From Selaginella moellendorffii (lineage: Eukaryota > Streptophyta > Lycopodiopsida > Selaginellales > Selaginellaceae): DNA of 64,000 bases. A program made the translations under genes and the position numbers. Positions 31,002 through 42,051 of this stretch are shown here, one piece after another. The notes beneath the pieces are model-generated. The model saw only the letters and a program-made list of their open reading frames with translations, ran no database searches and was not told where the DNA came from. The stretch is taken from assembly GCF_000143415.4 (NCBI RefSeq), contig NW_003314293.1, positions 898,062-962,061 of the forward strand, read 5' to 3'. Each line of letters begins with the position of its first letter. The stretch's first letter is position 1.

Positions 31002-32640
31002 GGTTGTGTGTTCTTCAAGTGATTGGCAAAGGTAGTCGATGTTTTCTTTTGTAGAATATGTCGAGGAGGTTGGGGCGGTGAGAATGTTGTTCTGAGCTGG
31101 TGGAGAAACTGAGTGCTGGGTGAGCAGCTAACATTTTCCTTTGGAGATGTTGAGATGTTTGTGAGAAGTTGTCGGTTTTGGAGCTGATTCAAGTGGATGA
31201 TGGCTCTGGTGTGAGTGTGGAAGCTGGTGTGAGTTGTCTTCATTGTCGCTGATGATGAGGTCCTCTCAGATCAGCGATTTTGGAGCAGGATTCGCTCGTG
31301 TTTTGTCTGTGAGGCAGCGGCGAAGTGGAGTTGAATCATTGGAGGTGTGTTGCTGGAGCTGGTGTTGTTGGAGTGAGTTGAGCCTGATTGTTGAGATGCT
31401 GGCTTCGGTTTCTTGCTGGGAGTTGCTCCTTCTGATTCTTACTGTTCTTCGGAGCTGTTGCTTTGTTCTGCGGAGTTCGTTTGGGTTGTCCACGGTTGCT
31501 TGTTGGGAGGAGCTTGGTGTAGAGCGATCAGCAGTGGGAATATTACTGTCCGCATGGTCTTCTTGTTGTGTGGTGAGGATGGCGCATCGAGAAGCTTGAG
31601 AAGGAGCTCGTGGAGATGATGAGCCACGTCTGGTGTGAGTTGTCTTCATTGTCACTGATGACGAGGTGTTCTCGGATCAGCGATTTTGGAGCTGGATTCG
31701 CTGGTGTTTTGTCTGTGAGGTGGCGGCAAAGTGGAGTTGAATTGTTGGAGGGTGTGTTGCTGGAGCTGGTGCTGTTGAATCAAGTAGAGCTCCATAGACT
31801 TCTGCTGTGTGCTTGCCGATGGTGCGATTTGTTGGGCAAAGTTCATAGTAGAGGAGGAGGGCTTTGAGGCGATCCAAATGCTGCTCCTCAATGTCCTCCC
31901 ATGTGAGCTCAGTGGTAATCTCTCGATTGGCCTTGATGATGTGCTGTGAAACTTCTCCTGAGAATTTGAGCAGTCCCTTGTTGGAGATTTTGAAAACAGA
32001 GGTGATTCTTGCTGGGCTGAGGGTGATCTTGTTGGTGCTGTCGGTTATGGTGCTGTTCTTGGGTTGAAGGAGGCAGCCAGCTTCCTCGCCAGTTTTTGGT
32101 CAAGGTGTGTTGAAAAAGCCCTGTGGAGGAGCTCGAATCCATGGTCCTTGAGCCAGGTGGTTGTGTCGTTGCTGGGAAGCCTAGGAATATGGTGTATGAT
32201 GTATCTGAGGCACCGGGGTGGATGAGCTGGCATCTTTCTCTTCATTTTCTGTGAGGGTTCTTGAGACCTGTAACTGTTGGTTGGCTGATCGTGTGGCGCT
32301 CGATTGCTGGTGATGAACAGTAGAGATTTGTTGACCGAATTGACATGGTTTGACTTGGCTTGATTGCAGATCAATGGTGGATATTGCTGATGAAGTTAAC
32401 TCAAGTTCAACTGTTGATATTTGCTCAGGTGGCATTGATCCAACGGTAGCTTGGGACTTAGAGATTTTCGCTACTGTTTGTTGCTGAAGTTGGTGGATGA
32501 GTTTGTGTTGAGTCAAGTTGAGTTGTGTCGAACTGATTTGAGTCAAACTTTGTCTGCCAGGGTGATTGTCGATTGTTGGTTTTGGGGTGTTTGTGAGTTT
32601 GGGTCGGAAATTTGCTGAGGTGCTGATGTTGAACATGTCG
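31002..32640 (-). other. Region between G2 integrase and the accessory ORF
   Basis: Minus-strand frames are rich in Gln, Ser, Thr and Pro (for example 32181-32636, with LNLTQHKLIHQLQQQTVAKI). No domain is recognised. It may be a low-complexity extension of the polyprotein or of the accessory ORF. Confidence 0.4.
31222..31790. repeat. Direct repeat of about 160 bp, 411 bp apart
   Basis: The stretch from GTGTGAGTTGTCTTCATTG at about 31224 to about 31380 recurs from about 31635 to 31790 with a few changes. It suggests a local tandem duplication of about 411 bp in the region between integrase and the accessory ORF of G2. Confidence 0.8.
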
Positions 32641-34440
32641 ACGTGATATGGTCGAAGCTTGTTGAGGTTGATGATCTTAGTGAAGTCTTCTGCAAGTGTG
32701 CTAACTTTGGTAGTGCCATTGGGGTATAGTTCAATGATTTTGAAAGGTCCTTGGCAGTTGGTGTGGAGTTTTCGGCCAAGTTTGCCGATGGGTCCTCGGT
32801 ACCAGAGAACATGATTGTCGACGCTGTATTTCAGAATGTTGTGCTGGGATGCTTGTCGGACATGTCAAGCTTTTCTCTTTTGGATGGCGTGAAGTGTCCA
32901 GAGGGCGTGGAGTTAGAGTTCGTTGAGACATTTGAGTTGCTGAAGCCTTTCTCGAATTGCGTGTCAATTGTCGAGATTATACTTGATGGTGACTTGCATG
33001 CTCAGGATGATGAATTCAATTGGCGTGATGGCTTCTATTCTGAAGGCAAGTTTGAATGGTGTCATATCAATGGTGACTTTATATGCAGTTTGATAGGCCC
33101 CAAAGTACATTGAAAAGTTTGTCGTCCCAGTCTTTGCCAGAATCATGTAAGCTCCTGAGTTTGGACTTCCCGGGAGGTCACCCAGCCCAGTACTATTCAA
33201 ACCCAAGGACGCTTAACCCCAAATATCCCAAGACCCTTAACCAATTGGAAAAGGGGGTGCACTCTTGTTCATGGGCCCTTTCCCTCTATATTTGAACCCC
33301 ATGGATCGTCTCTCAAGTCGTTCCCTTTTGGTTGCTTACAATCCACCACGCTTCCCTGCAAGTTCACGCCCTCGTGAACGGAAGCTGAGAGCCGCAGCTC
33401 TCCCGAGAGCCTCGCTCTCTTGACACCCTACCCCTCGGGTCGAGCCCAGCGGGAGCAAACTGGACCAGCCAGATGTCAATCAACATGTGGTGTGATTCCC
33501 TTAGCCAACCAACAGAGTCGGACCTGAGACCCCTCTGATACCAAATGTAAGCTCCTGAGTTTGGACTTCCCGGGAGGTCACCCAGCCCAGTACTATTCAA
33601 ACCCAAGGACGCTTAACCCCAAATATCCCAAGACCCTTAACCAATTGGAAAAGGGGGTGCACTCTTGTTCATGGGCCCTTTCCCTCTATATTTGAACCCC
33701 ATGGATCGTCTCTCAAGTCGTTCCCTTTTGGTTGCTTACAAATCATTGATGACTTTTTTGAGGATGGTCTTCAGTGTTTTGTTCGTTGCTTCTGCTTGAC
33801 CGTTGCCTTGAGGATAGTATGGTGTTGACATTTTGTGTCGGGTTTTGAACTTGGTGGCAAGATGTTCAATCGTTTCGTTGATGAAGTGGGTGCCTCTGTT
33901 GGTGACAAGTTCAAGTGGTGTGCCGAAACGAGTGATGATATTTTCATAGATGAAGGTTGCTGTTGCTTTCGCTATGGCATGTCGGAGAGGTATTGCTTCG
34001 GCCTACTTGGTAGTGTAATCTGTGGCGATGATGATGTACTGATTTTGTCAACAGGTGCTGACTTGGGGTCTGACAAAGTCGAGTCCCCATTTCTGAAATG
34101 GTGCCATCGGGAATGTTGGGTTGAGTTGTTGAGTCTGAGTTTTCAGCGGTAATAAGTGTCATTGACATGTGTCACAGCGTTTGCAGAATTCTTCAGTATC
34201 GTGCAAGAGTGTCGGCCACCAGAGGCCGGCTTGAAGAATCTTCTGAGTTGTGGTGTCGGCGGCAAAATGTCTGTCGGAAGGTCCAGCTTCCTTGATGATT
34301 TGAGTTGTGCTTGGCAGCTTGATGCATCGGCAAAGAATATTGTCGATGCCAAGGTTGTAGAGAGTGCCTCCGATGACTGAGTATCAGTGGGTTTTAGTGA
34401 CAAAAGTCTTCTTTTGGTTAGACATGGTATACTGATCTGG
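32641..34440 (-). pseudogene. G2 integrase
   Basis: Reading down from 34440: an HHCC-type zinc region (QAGLWWPTLLHDTEEF then CKRCDTCQ, about 34255-34160), then FQKWGLDFVRPQ with the first Asp (about 34100-34065). Next are RFGTPLELVTNRGTHFINET (about 33930-33870), ATKFKTRHKMSTPYYPQGNG, and QAEATNKTLKTILKKVIND (about 33790-33746), with the Glu. The second catalytic Asp, normally in TDRG or SDNG, is Asn here (TNRG). The frame resumes beyond the T1 element at 33145 with YQTAYKVTIDMTPFKLAF. Several stops are present. Confidence 0.85.
33146..33740 (-). mobile_element. T1 TRIM element, complete 595-bp copy
   Basis: Two 195-bp terminal repeats (33146-33340 and 33546-33740) that look identical by eye run TGTAAGCAACC to GAGCTTACA on the minus strand. 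The primer site TGGTATCAGAGG is at about 33532-33543. The 5-bp target duplication AATCA is at 33141-33145 and 33741-33745. The interior of 205 bp has no coding capacity. The insertion splits the G2 integrase gene. Matching LTRs mean a recent insertion. Confidence 0.95.
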
Positions 34441-35010
34441 AACTTTTGCTGAGTTCAGGTAACTGAAGACATCGTCGAGCCAGGTTGCCGGTATGGAAAC
34501 TTGGAATAGGTTTGAGTCAGGTAAGTTGTCAGTGAGTCTTTCAGGTTTGTCGCCAGTGGTGATCCAGCTGATATAGTCTGCTTGCTCGTGATTTTTGTGG
34601 ACGATCTCGAAGTTGTATTCTTGTAGTAAAAGGAACCATCTTGATATTCGACCAGATAGTATTGGCTTGTTGATGAGGTAAAGGAGTGCCTTGTGGTTTA
34701 CGAAAGGGACGAGTTTGGTTGACAGTATGTAGTGTCAGAACTTCTGAAGTGAGTAGATCATGCTGAGAGCTTCTTTCTCGTTGGTGGTGTAATTTCGTTC
34801 AGCTGGGTTGAGTAGTTGGCTGGCATAGTAGATCGGTTGATCTCAGTTGTCGTGTTGAGTTTTGCTGAGAATTGTGTTAGTGGCGACGTCGGAAGTATCA
34901 ACATGAATGTGGAACTCTTGTGTCCAGTCGGGCTTGGCAAGGATTGGTGCTGTTGTGAGTTTGAGTCAGAGAGTGTCGAATGCTTGTTGCTGTTCAGACA
35001 TCCATGTCCA
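34441..35010 (-). pseudogene. G2 RNase H domain
   Basis: Motifs on the minus strand are FHIHVDTSDVATNTILS (catalytic-type Asp), YYASQLLNPAERNYTTNEKE and ALSMIYSLQKF, then FVNHKALLYLINKP and RISRWFLLLQEYNFEI. Stops interrupt the frame near 34840 and 34737. Confidence 0.83.
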
Positions 35011-35800
35011 TTGGGCATCTTGCTTCAGAATGTCAGTGAGTGGTTTGGCAATGTGAGCGTACTTGTGGATGAAGCGTCGGTGATATCTGACTTTGCCAAG
35101 GAAGCATTGAAGTTCTTTCTGATTCTTCGGCAATTCCAATTTGGAGATGATGTCGATTTTGTCCTTATCGATGAGAATGCCATTTTTGCAAACAACGTGG
35201 CCGAGAAGTACTCCAGATTTGACGAAGAAAGTGCATTTATCAAGGTTGAGTGCTATGTTGTTCTCCTCACACAAGACTAAATGCTGTCTTGTACAGATCT
35301 TCTTCGGCAATGTGAATTTGGTTGTAGCCGGAGAAACCATCGAGGAAGGAGTACATCTCATGTCCTGCGACTGCGTCAAGAACTTCATCGATAAATGGTA
35401 TCAGGAAGACATCTTTTTCAGTGGCATCGTTGAGCTGTTTATAGTTAATGCAAATTCAAAGTTTGCCATTTTTCTTTGGCACAACCACCAGTCAGGAAAG
35501 CTAGATCAGATTCTGAATCAGGTAGATGTACTTGACTTGGAAAAGCTTGTCGAGTTCTTTCTTTACTTGTTCCATCAGATTCGGATTCATCCGGTAGGCC
35601 ACTTGTCTTCTTGGTTTTGTGTCTGGAAGAAGGGTGATGGTGTGAAGGCTGAGTTTTGGCGAAACTCCCTTATGGTCTTGGTAACTCCAAGTGAACAAGT
35701 GTTTCTTCTTTCAGAGAAGTTTGATGCCTTTGTCTCGAAAACTTGCCGAGATGTCAGTGGCGAGTACAATGTAGTGTTCGTTGCCGTCATCGATGAGGCT
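35011..35800 (-). pseudogene. G2 reverse transcriptase lacking the catalytic core
   Basis: From 35700 down: YRMNPNLMEQVKKELDKLF, VVPKKNGKLRICINYKQLN, then AGHEMYSFLDGFSGYNQIHI. The frame then jumps directly to LVCEENNIALNLDKCTFFVK and LLGHVVCKNGILIDKDKI. The segment between, which in Ty3/gypsy RT holds the [YF]xDD box and the FGL motif, has been deleted at about 35290-35310. Confidence 0.87.
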
Positions 35801-36520
35801 GACTTTTTTGAGTTTTTGGTCTACTGGAATTGACAGAATGTAGGCGACTTTGTTGTGGTTGTCGACTGTGAATGCTGGTGGCGCTTTGAGTTTTGTATCT
35901 CGAGTGACTGGATTTTTCAGTGCTGATGTAATTGGTGGTCGTTCTCGTTGGAAGTCGGCAACAATTCGGAATAGGTCAATCTCGGCCAAAGGTTCAAGAT
36001 CGGGGTAGGCTTTGAGGATTTGTTGTTCTTCATAGTTGTCGAGACCATCTTCGAGATTATATTCTTCCAAGTCAATAGGTCGGTTGTGGCTGGACAGTGA
36101 TTTGGTCGCTTTTGTCGACACGGTTGTCAGTCCGTCCGGTCCTCGAAGGATAAGATTGTCATTGGGCCAGTCTTGATAAACTTGGGCAGTTTGGAGCCAA
36201 GGTCGACCAAGGAGAATCGAGTATCCGTCAGTCTGCTCCGGTAGTTTGAGGACGACATAGTTGACTGGTATTTTGACGCCTTGAATGGTGGTGTTGACTT
36301 TTTGGATGATGCCTTTGGGTTGAACAGATTGGTGGTCAGCCATTTGGACATTGAAAGGTGCTGGGTGGACTGGGCCAATGTTGAGTTGTTGAACAAGACT
36401 TTCTTCAATAGTATTGACATTGGAGCCACCATCAATTATGGCTCCTTAAACAAGGTGTTTGTCGAGTCGTAGGTCGATTGTTGGAACATCATTTTTGCAA
36501 TGGCCTGGTTGAATCTCGGT
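35801..36520 (-). pseudogene. G2 aspartic protease and protease-RT linker
   Basis: GAIIDGGSNVNTIEESLV (about 36443-36390) carries the protease active-site motif in the DGGS form. YSILLGRPWLQTAQVYQDWP (about 36230-36170) is the second conserved strand region. The frame is open from 36343 to 35711, with a stop just before GAIIDGG. Confidence 0.82.
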
Positions 36521-38764
36521 TCGAAATGTGTCAACAGCTGTCTGTGTCGGGTTGAGTTTGGGCGAGTCTGTCAGAGTGTTGGCTGGTGTAGATGTCATAT
36601 CGGTGAGCTGTTTGATGCTTTGGTTGACTCCGGTTCTAGAAGTAACATTATCTCTCTTGAAGCTGCCCTTTTAGCACAGCTACAGGTCACTGAGAGCTCC
36701 TCCATCGTGCTCAAAACCTTCGCCAACCACACCGTTCCTCCAGCGGGCATTTGCTATGGTGTCAAGATCTCAGTGTAGGGTGTTATTTCTGAAGTGGATT
36801 TCCTAGTGGTTGACTACAAACGTCTTGGAACGTCCTCTTTGAAGGACTTTATCATCCTTGGCGATTCATGGCAAGCCATAGCCCATTGCACCATTGACAG
36901 CGCACAAGGCAAGATGGAAATTAGCGATGGAACCCACAGCACCACCTTTCTCAACAACCACAGCAGAGCTCTTTCTCAACAAGCCCAACAGGCTCAGACT
37001 AAGATGGCCTCCACACAATACTTTCCACCTGAACTCACAGAGGTTTTTCCTGAGTTGGCAGTGGCATCGATCATCTATATGACGGATGCTTTCTCATGCA
37101 ATGCGATTGACATGGTTGGAGGTGAGTCAGGTAGCCTGAGACATCTCTCAGCTTAAGGCCAAGCCTCTAGACAGGCCCTCTTTATTTGATGACGGGGCTT
37201 ATAAAGTCTGGGCTCCCATATCCAGAGTGTTTCTTTATAGAGGAAGGGCTCCTCGATTCGTTTCTTGCATGGGACCAACTCTCTCTTATGGAGCTTGATG
37301 ACATAGTCACCCCAGACCAAGTCCATCTTTCGCAGGATTCAATCCTCCTCAGCAACTATCTGAGGTGTCGCACAGCCAGCATCTTCCTACTGAAATCGCG
37401 GTAGCTGACAACTCTAAGCGTATTTTGTCATGCCGTTCTTTGGAGACGAAGGATGACATCCAGACCCACAACAGGAAAAAGGAATCAAGCCAATCGGATG
37501 TGCTGCATGCACATTATAGCTCTTTGAGTTCAGAACTTCTTACTGTAAAGCCCTCAGTATTCCAACCACCAGAACGATTTTGTCGCTTTCATGCTGGAGC
37601 CCGTATCCATTCCCATGTTTGTTTTACTATGCTAACCTTTCTTTTACAGTGATCGGTTCACAGTCCTCATACTTTATCTTGGATTGTGACCATCCAAGAG
37701 TTCCAGCCAACTCTTCACATGCGGCTGATCCACAACTGAACATCTCCTTCAAGGCAAGTAGAAGATCAAGTTAGTCATCGATTACTAGCGGTCTGCTGAA
37801 CCATTCGAGGATAGCGATCTCGTTCTACTCAAGGAGTTTATGCCACTTTCGAAGTTCTCCCCTCGCTGGACCGGCCTCTACTTTGTCCAGCGACACATTG
37901 GAGGCAGAGCATATGTGCTAGTTAATGCTGATGGACGTGAGCTCCCACACGCTCACAACCACTCTCATCTCAAATGCTTCATCCGGTGAGGTGTTCCTTT
38001 TCTCTTCTTTTTTCTTTTTTTCTTTTTCTTCCTTTCTTTCACTTTACTTTCATGGCTACTTTTCTTACTTTCAGAGGGTGTTTCTCCATTGGACTGTGGC
38101 CTATGACCTGGATTTTGTGCTCAGGCTGCATTGCCGTTTGTATGGAGGTTCCTCACTTGGCTCGGTCTATGTTCCACATTCTTTGGCCCTTCCCTTACCA
38201 TTACTACACCCTACAACTTCCCCTCACTCATTCCATATCATCTACACTCACAATTCCATTACTAATCACTTCCAGTAGTGTTGCCCACACTTATCTCTAG
38301 ATGCCCGTATTACATCTTTCATTCTTTCACCATCATTCACACCTCTGTTTGAGGTCACATTTACACCATACCACGGACACACATATGTGCACCAGCAGCA
38401 AAAGACACCACCTCATTTAGACGTGCCATTTCCGAGATATCCTTATGACCATTTGCTGACAACGCATTAGCTTTTCTGGAGCAACTTTCTTCCAACCAGG
38501 TGAACCTGTTCACTCAAGGCACCTAGGTGGATCTTTAGGCGAGGCCATAGAAGCCAACGCCACTTTCTTCTGCTCCAGCACTCAATGGACACATGCCACC
38601 TCTCTTTATCGGCAACCTAGTGACTATGACATCCTTTTCAGCTGCTGACTGCTTTAGTCTGACATATCAAACTGGCCACCTTCTCAGAGTGCCACCCCAT
38701 CTCAGCGCTCCACCATATCACTCCACCATATCGGTATTGGTGCAGGCGCAGGAGTAGGAGAGAG

Positions 38765-38838
38765 CAGGTGGTTACCGGTTACAGGTTACAGGTCCCCAGT
38801 TACCGGTTACTAGTTACTGGTTACTGGTTACTGACTAC
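38765..38838 (+). repeat. GGTTAC-type minisatellite
   Basis: An irregular tandem array of words such as GTTACCGGTTACAGGTTACA and TTACTGGTTACTGGTTAC. The units are 7-11 bases and imperfect. Confidence 0.85.
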
Positions 38839-39427
38839 TCCGAGTGGTTAGCGTTTACTCTACAGGCCAACGGTTATCAATGGCCGCCTTTTCAGGGTGC
38901 CACCACCATCTCAGCGCTCCATCATATCACTCCATCTTTCATCATCTCCACACTTACCACCCTTGGGCAATGCATCCCCTCTTCTACCTCTCTTTTTTTC
39001 TCGATTTCGACCAATCCTTGGAGCATACCGGAAGTCATCAAGAGGCTGCATTTGCATATTACACTTTCCTGAGCCAAAATCCAGGTACGGGTTAAGTTCT
39101 TTGGGTACTCACACTCTTTTTCCTCTATTTTCCTCCTCTTTTCACACTTTTTCTACACTTTTCTTCAACTTCAGGGTTCAGTTTAACTACAGGGTTTCCC
39201 ACCGAGTTTTCCTCCATGTCTCCAAACTTCACACCTACCTCTTTTCTTTCTTTTCCACTTTGTTTTCTAGAGTTTCCACTATTTCATGCAGCTACTAGCA
39301 CTTGGCATCGGTAGCAGAGGTACACTCTACACTCTTCGAAGGGTTCTCACATGTTTGGAGCCAGCCTGATCCACCATGGTCGCATGTTAGGGTGTGGCCA
39401 CTGAGAGAGTGAGAGAGAGAGAGAGAA

Positions 39428-39454
39428 GGAATATTCTAGTCCTCAGAATATTCC
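39428..39454. repeat. Perfect 10-bp inverted repeat with GA microsatellite beside it
   Basis: Arms GGAATATTCT and AGAATATTCC surround a 7-base loop. A GA/GAGA microsatellite precedes it (about 39399-39426). The arms also match the shape of heat-shock element half-sites, which may be coincidence. Confidence 0.7.
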
Positions 39455-39589
39455 CCATCTTCCTTGCCTCACAAGGGCAAGGGGGGCATTTTGCGAAGAG
39501 CATTGAAACATTTCTCATGTTTGAGCGAGAGTTGGGGGAGGCACCCCTCCTTCCCCCAACACTGTTCGGCAGCTTGGTGTGAGTTGTCA

Positions 39590-40630
39590 ACTTGTTTGTC
39601 AAGTGCTTGCCTATTGGATGATTCGGGTTGGTCGTCTTTACCGCTATTGATTGGGTATATTGGAGTGTGACTGTAGTGGGTGAAGTCAAGTTGTTGTCTT
39701 GTCGGCACATTGAAGTTGAAAGCGTGTTCGAAAGGTCTTGCTGATAGCGGGCTTTGGTAGATGTTGGAAGCAAATGTGGGATATATTGGTGTTGTGACGA
39801 TCAGTCAGTATGGTGAAAATGGTGCCGGTCTGGTGAAGTCTATGAAGCTGGGCGGGAAACTCGGTCGTTCGTCGTCACTATAGATGGGGTTGGTGAATGT
39901 ACCTTTGAAGTGGTTGTATGCTGCTTGAAAAATGTTTTCTTGCTTGGGCATAGTCTGTGTCAACTGCTCGAATGTTTGGTCAAGCTCGGGCACTTCGGTG
40001 GGTGCAGTCAACGGTGTTGGTTCAGGCTCAGGCACTTCGGTGGTTGCCATCAAGGGTGCTGCCGGTGGTGTGTCCGGTGGTGTCGTGTAGTTGTCATATT
40101 CTTTGCGGATGTTTGAGACTAATTTGTCAGAGTTAGCTCGTGGTAACAATTCGTGTCGGATGTAATTCTCTCTCTTGGAGGGTCTGATAACTTGATTTAA
40201 CTTCTCTTGGTCTTTCTTTCTCTTTGTTTCTAAATTCTTCAAATTTCTATCTAAACGTTGGATAAGCCATTGTTGGTCTTCTTCCGACTTGCTGGATGTT
40301 CTTCTTGGTTTTGAATACATGCATTCTTCTACTTGTTGTCAGTTTCAGATTTGCGTTCGCAGTCGGTCATGCAGTTCAGGCAGAACTTCGGGAAGACTGT
40401 CGGTGGGCCAATTGTCGATAAAGTCGTTGTGAGCTTGTTCTTTCTTTTCGGTCCAAATATCGACAGTGGTGCGTGTTGGGTTGGGTTGTGTTCAGTCGAG
40501 TTGTGTTGGGTCGAGTGTGCTGGTGCAGTATGTAGACTGGTCTTCCACTTGCTGGTGCCGAGATGGAGTTCAATGAAGAGTTTTGGATACTCATGTTTGT
40601 CTGAAATAATTTCTTCGATAATATCGTCAA
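39590..40630 (-). pseudogene. G2 gag, C-terminal half
   Basis: The frame 40320-39805 reads KSEEDQQWLIQRLDRNLKNL, KRKKDQEKLNQVIRPSKREN, a Pro/Glu/Thr stretch, and ENIFQAAYNHFKGTFTNPIY. Upstream in another frame lie EEIISDKHEYPKLFIELHLG and FPKFCLNCMTDCE. A Lys/Arg/Glu-rich helix and a lone CxxC-type site fit a gag-like protein, but no classic zinc knuckle is visible. Confidence 0.55.
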
Positions 40631-41220
40631 TGTAAGCAACAAATGGAACGACTTGAGAGACGGTCCATGGGGTTCAAATATAGAGGGAAAGGGCCCATGA
40701 ATAAGAGTGCACCCCCTTTTCCAATCGGTTAAGGGTCTTGGGATATTTGGGGTTAAGCGTCCTTGGGTTTGAATAGTACTAGGCTGGGTGACCTCCTGGG
40801 AAGTCCAAACTCAGGAGTTTACATTTGGTATCAGAGCGGTCCCAGGTCCGACTCTGTTGGTTGGCTAAGGGAATCACACCACATGTTGATTGACATCTGG
40901 CTAGTCCAGTTTGCTCCCGCTAGGCTCGACCCGAGGGGTAGGGTGTCAAGAGAGCAGGGCTCTCGGGAGAGCTGCGGCTCTTAGCTTCCGTTCAGAGAGA
41001 GCGTGAACTTGTAGCGAAGCATGGTGAATTGTAAGCAACCAAAGAGAATGACTCGAGAGACGATCCATAGGGGTTCAAATATAGAGGGAAAGGGTGAACA
41101 AGAGTGCACCCCCTTTTCCAATCGGTTAAGGGTCTTGGGATATTTGGAGTTAAGTGTCTTTGGGTTTGAATAGTACTGGGTTGGGTGACCTCCTAGGAAG
41201 TCCAAACTCAGGAGCTTACA
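40631..41220 (+). mobile_element. T1 TRIM element, copy in G2 gag
   Basis: Terminal repeats 40631-40823 and 41030-41220 flank a primer site TGGTATCAGAGC (about 40826) and a short interior. The target duplication is GTCAA (40626-40630 and 41221-41225). The right junction has later been amplified as a tandem array. Confidence 0.93.
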
Positions 41221-41370
41221 GTCAAGTTGTTCGAGTCCGGATTGGGCGATGGAGCTTACAGTCAAGTTGTTCGAGTCCAGATTGGGCGATGGAGCTTACA
41301 GTCAAGTTGTTCGAGTCCGGATTGGGCGATGGAGCTTACAGTCAAGTTGTTCGAGTCCGGATTGGGCGAT
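41211..41370 (+). repeat. 40-bp x 4 minisatellite spanning a transposon-host junction
   Basis: Each 40-bp unit consists of the last 10 bases of the T1 terminal repeat (GGAGCTTACA) plus 30 bases of flanking G2 gag sequence starting with the target duplication. Units are at 41211, 41251, 41291 and 41331, nearly identical. Confidence 0.92.
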
Positions 41371-42051
41371 GGTGTGATTGGTGAGAGTTGATGCAATGAA
41401 CGTGTTGATTTCGAACCAAGGTCGGACTGTCGTTTCGGTGCTGAGCTGCTGACTCTGTCGGAGAGGTTGTTGAAAAATCGGTGGTGCGTTCTCAAGTTGT
41501 CCCTTGACGAGCTCTCCCTTGACGAGCTCTCCCTTGACGAGCTCTTTGATACCAAGTAACAGAGTGATGGTTTCGTCGTTGGTGTAGGTTCTGACGATGT
41601 GCTGCGGTATTGGGAGTGGATGTGGGAACTGGAATTGTTTCAGAGCGCTAGGATTGCCGGGTCAACGACTGCGCGGAAGAGGGGTTCATTTCGGCAATGG
41701 CGTTGGTTCATGTCGAGTGCGCTGGTTGAGTTCTCGAGCTTGGAGTGTGTGGTCTTGTGCCGTCGGTTCATGTCGAGTGCGCTGGTTGAGTTCTCGAGCT
41801 TGGAGTGTGTGGTCTTGTGCTTAGAAATGGAGTTCGCCAATGAAGTGGCCAAGGGCGTCTGCTGATGAAGGTGCTGGTCGACTGGAGTTTCTTATTGAAA
41901 AGGGTTGTTGGTGTTCTTCGTCGGTGATGGGACTCAGAGATCTTGAGAGAGAGCTTTCAGATTTTTCAAAGATCTCCTCTAGAAAGCGTCTATCTATACT
42001 GTGTTGGGCAGAAACTGCTTGGACGCCATTGATCCATGTTGGTGGTGGCAT
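41371..42051 (-). pseudogene. G2 gag, N-terminal half
   Basis: Begins MPPPTWINGVQAVSAQHSID at 42051 and continues FLEEIFEKSESSLSRSLSPI. A stop near 41821 and frame changes follow. It contains a 20-residue repeat made by a 60-bp tandem duplication (41701-41760 and 41761-41820) and a GELVK pentapeptide repeat encoded by three 15-bp units (41501-41545). Confidence 0.6.
41701..41820. repeat. 60-bp tandem duplication in G2 gag
   Basis: Positions 41701-41760 and 41761-41820 are identical except for one base. The length is a multiple of three, so the duplication keeps frame. Confidence 0.95.

Larger units (their letters stand above)
36590..39585 (+). mobile_element. Foreign block: deleted third Ty3/gypsy-like element
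   Basis: Plus-strand coding relics lie inside the minus-strand G2 element. The first, at about 36605-37156, has LFDALVDSGSRSNIISLEAA, a retroviral-type protease with D[ST]G. The second, at about 37793-37985, has LVLLKEFMPLSKFSPRWTGL and GGRAYVLVNADGRELPHAHN, an integrase GPY/F-type tail. RT, RNase H and the integrase core, normally between them, are gone; 37160-37790 holds only unassigned frames. From 38000 on the DNA is pyrimidine-rich and non-coding. No LTRs or target duplication were found at the edges. Confidence 0.6.

Noticed and set aside
31234-31867. Plus-strand frames opposite the G2 accessory region
   Set aside because: They are mirror frames of a Gln/Ser/Thr-rich minus-strand stretch and have a Leu/Ser/Cys-rich, shadow-like composition.
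38765-38838. Telomere or centromere repeat
   Set aside because: The GGTTAC words are irregular and do not match the plant telomere unit or a long satellite period.
41213-41370. CRISPR-like array of four 40-bp units
   Set aside because: Units are directly adjacent without variable spacers, and they contain a transposon end. It is a minisatellite.
41154-41384. Plus-strand frame reading a repeated peptide over the 40-bp array
   Set aside because: It is created by the minisatellite at the T1 junction. The real coding strand of gag is minus.
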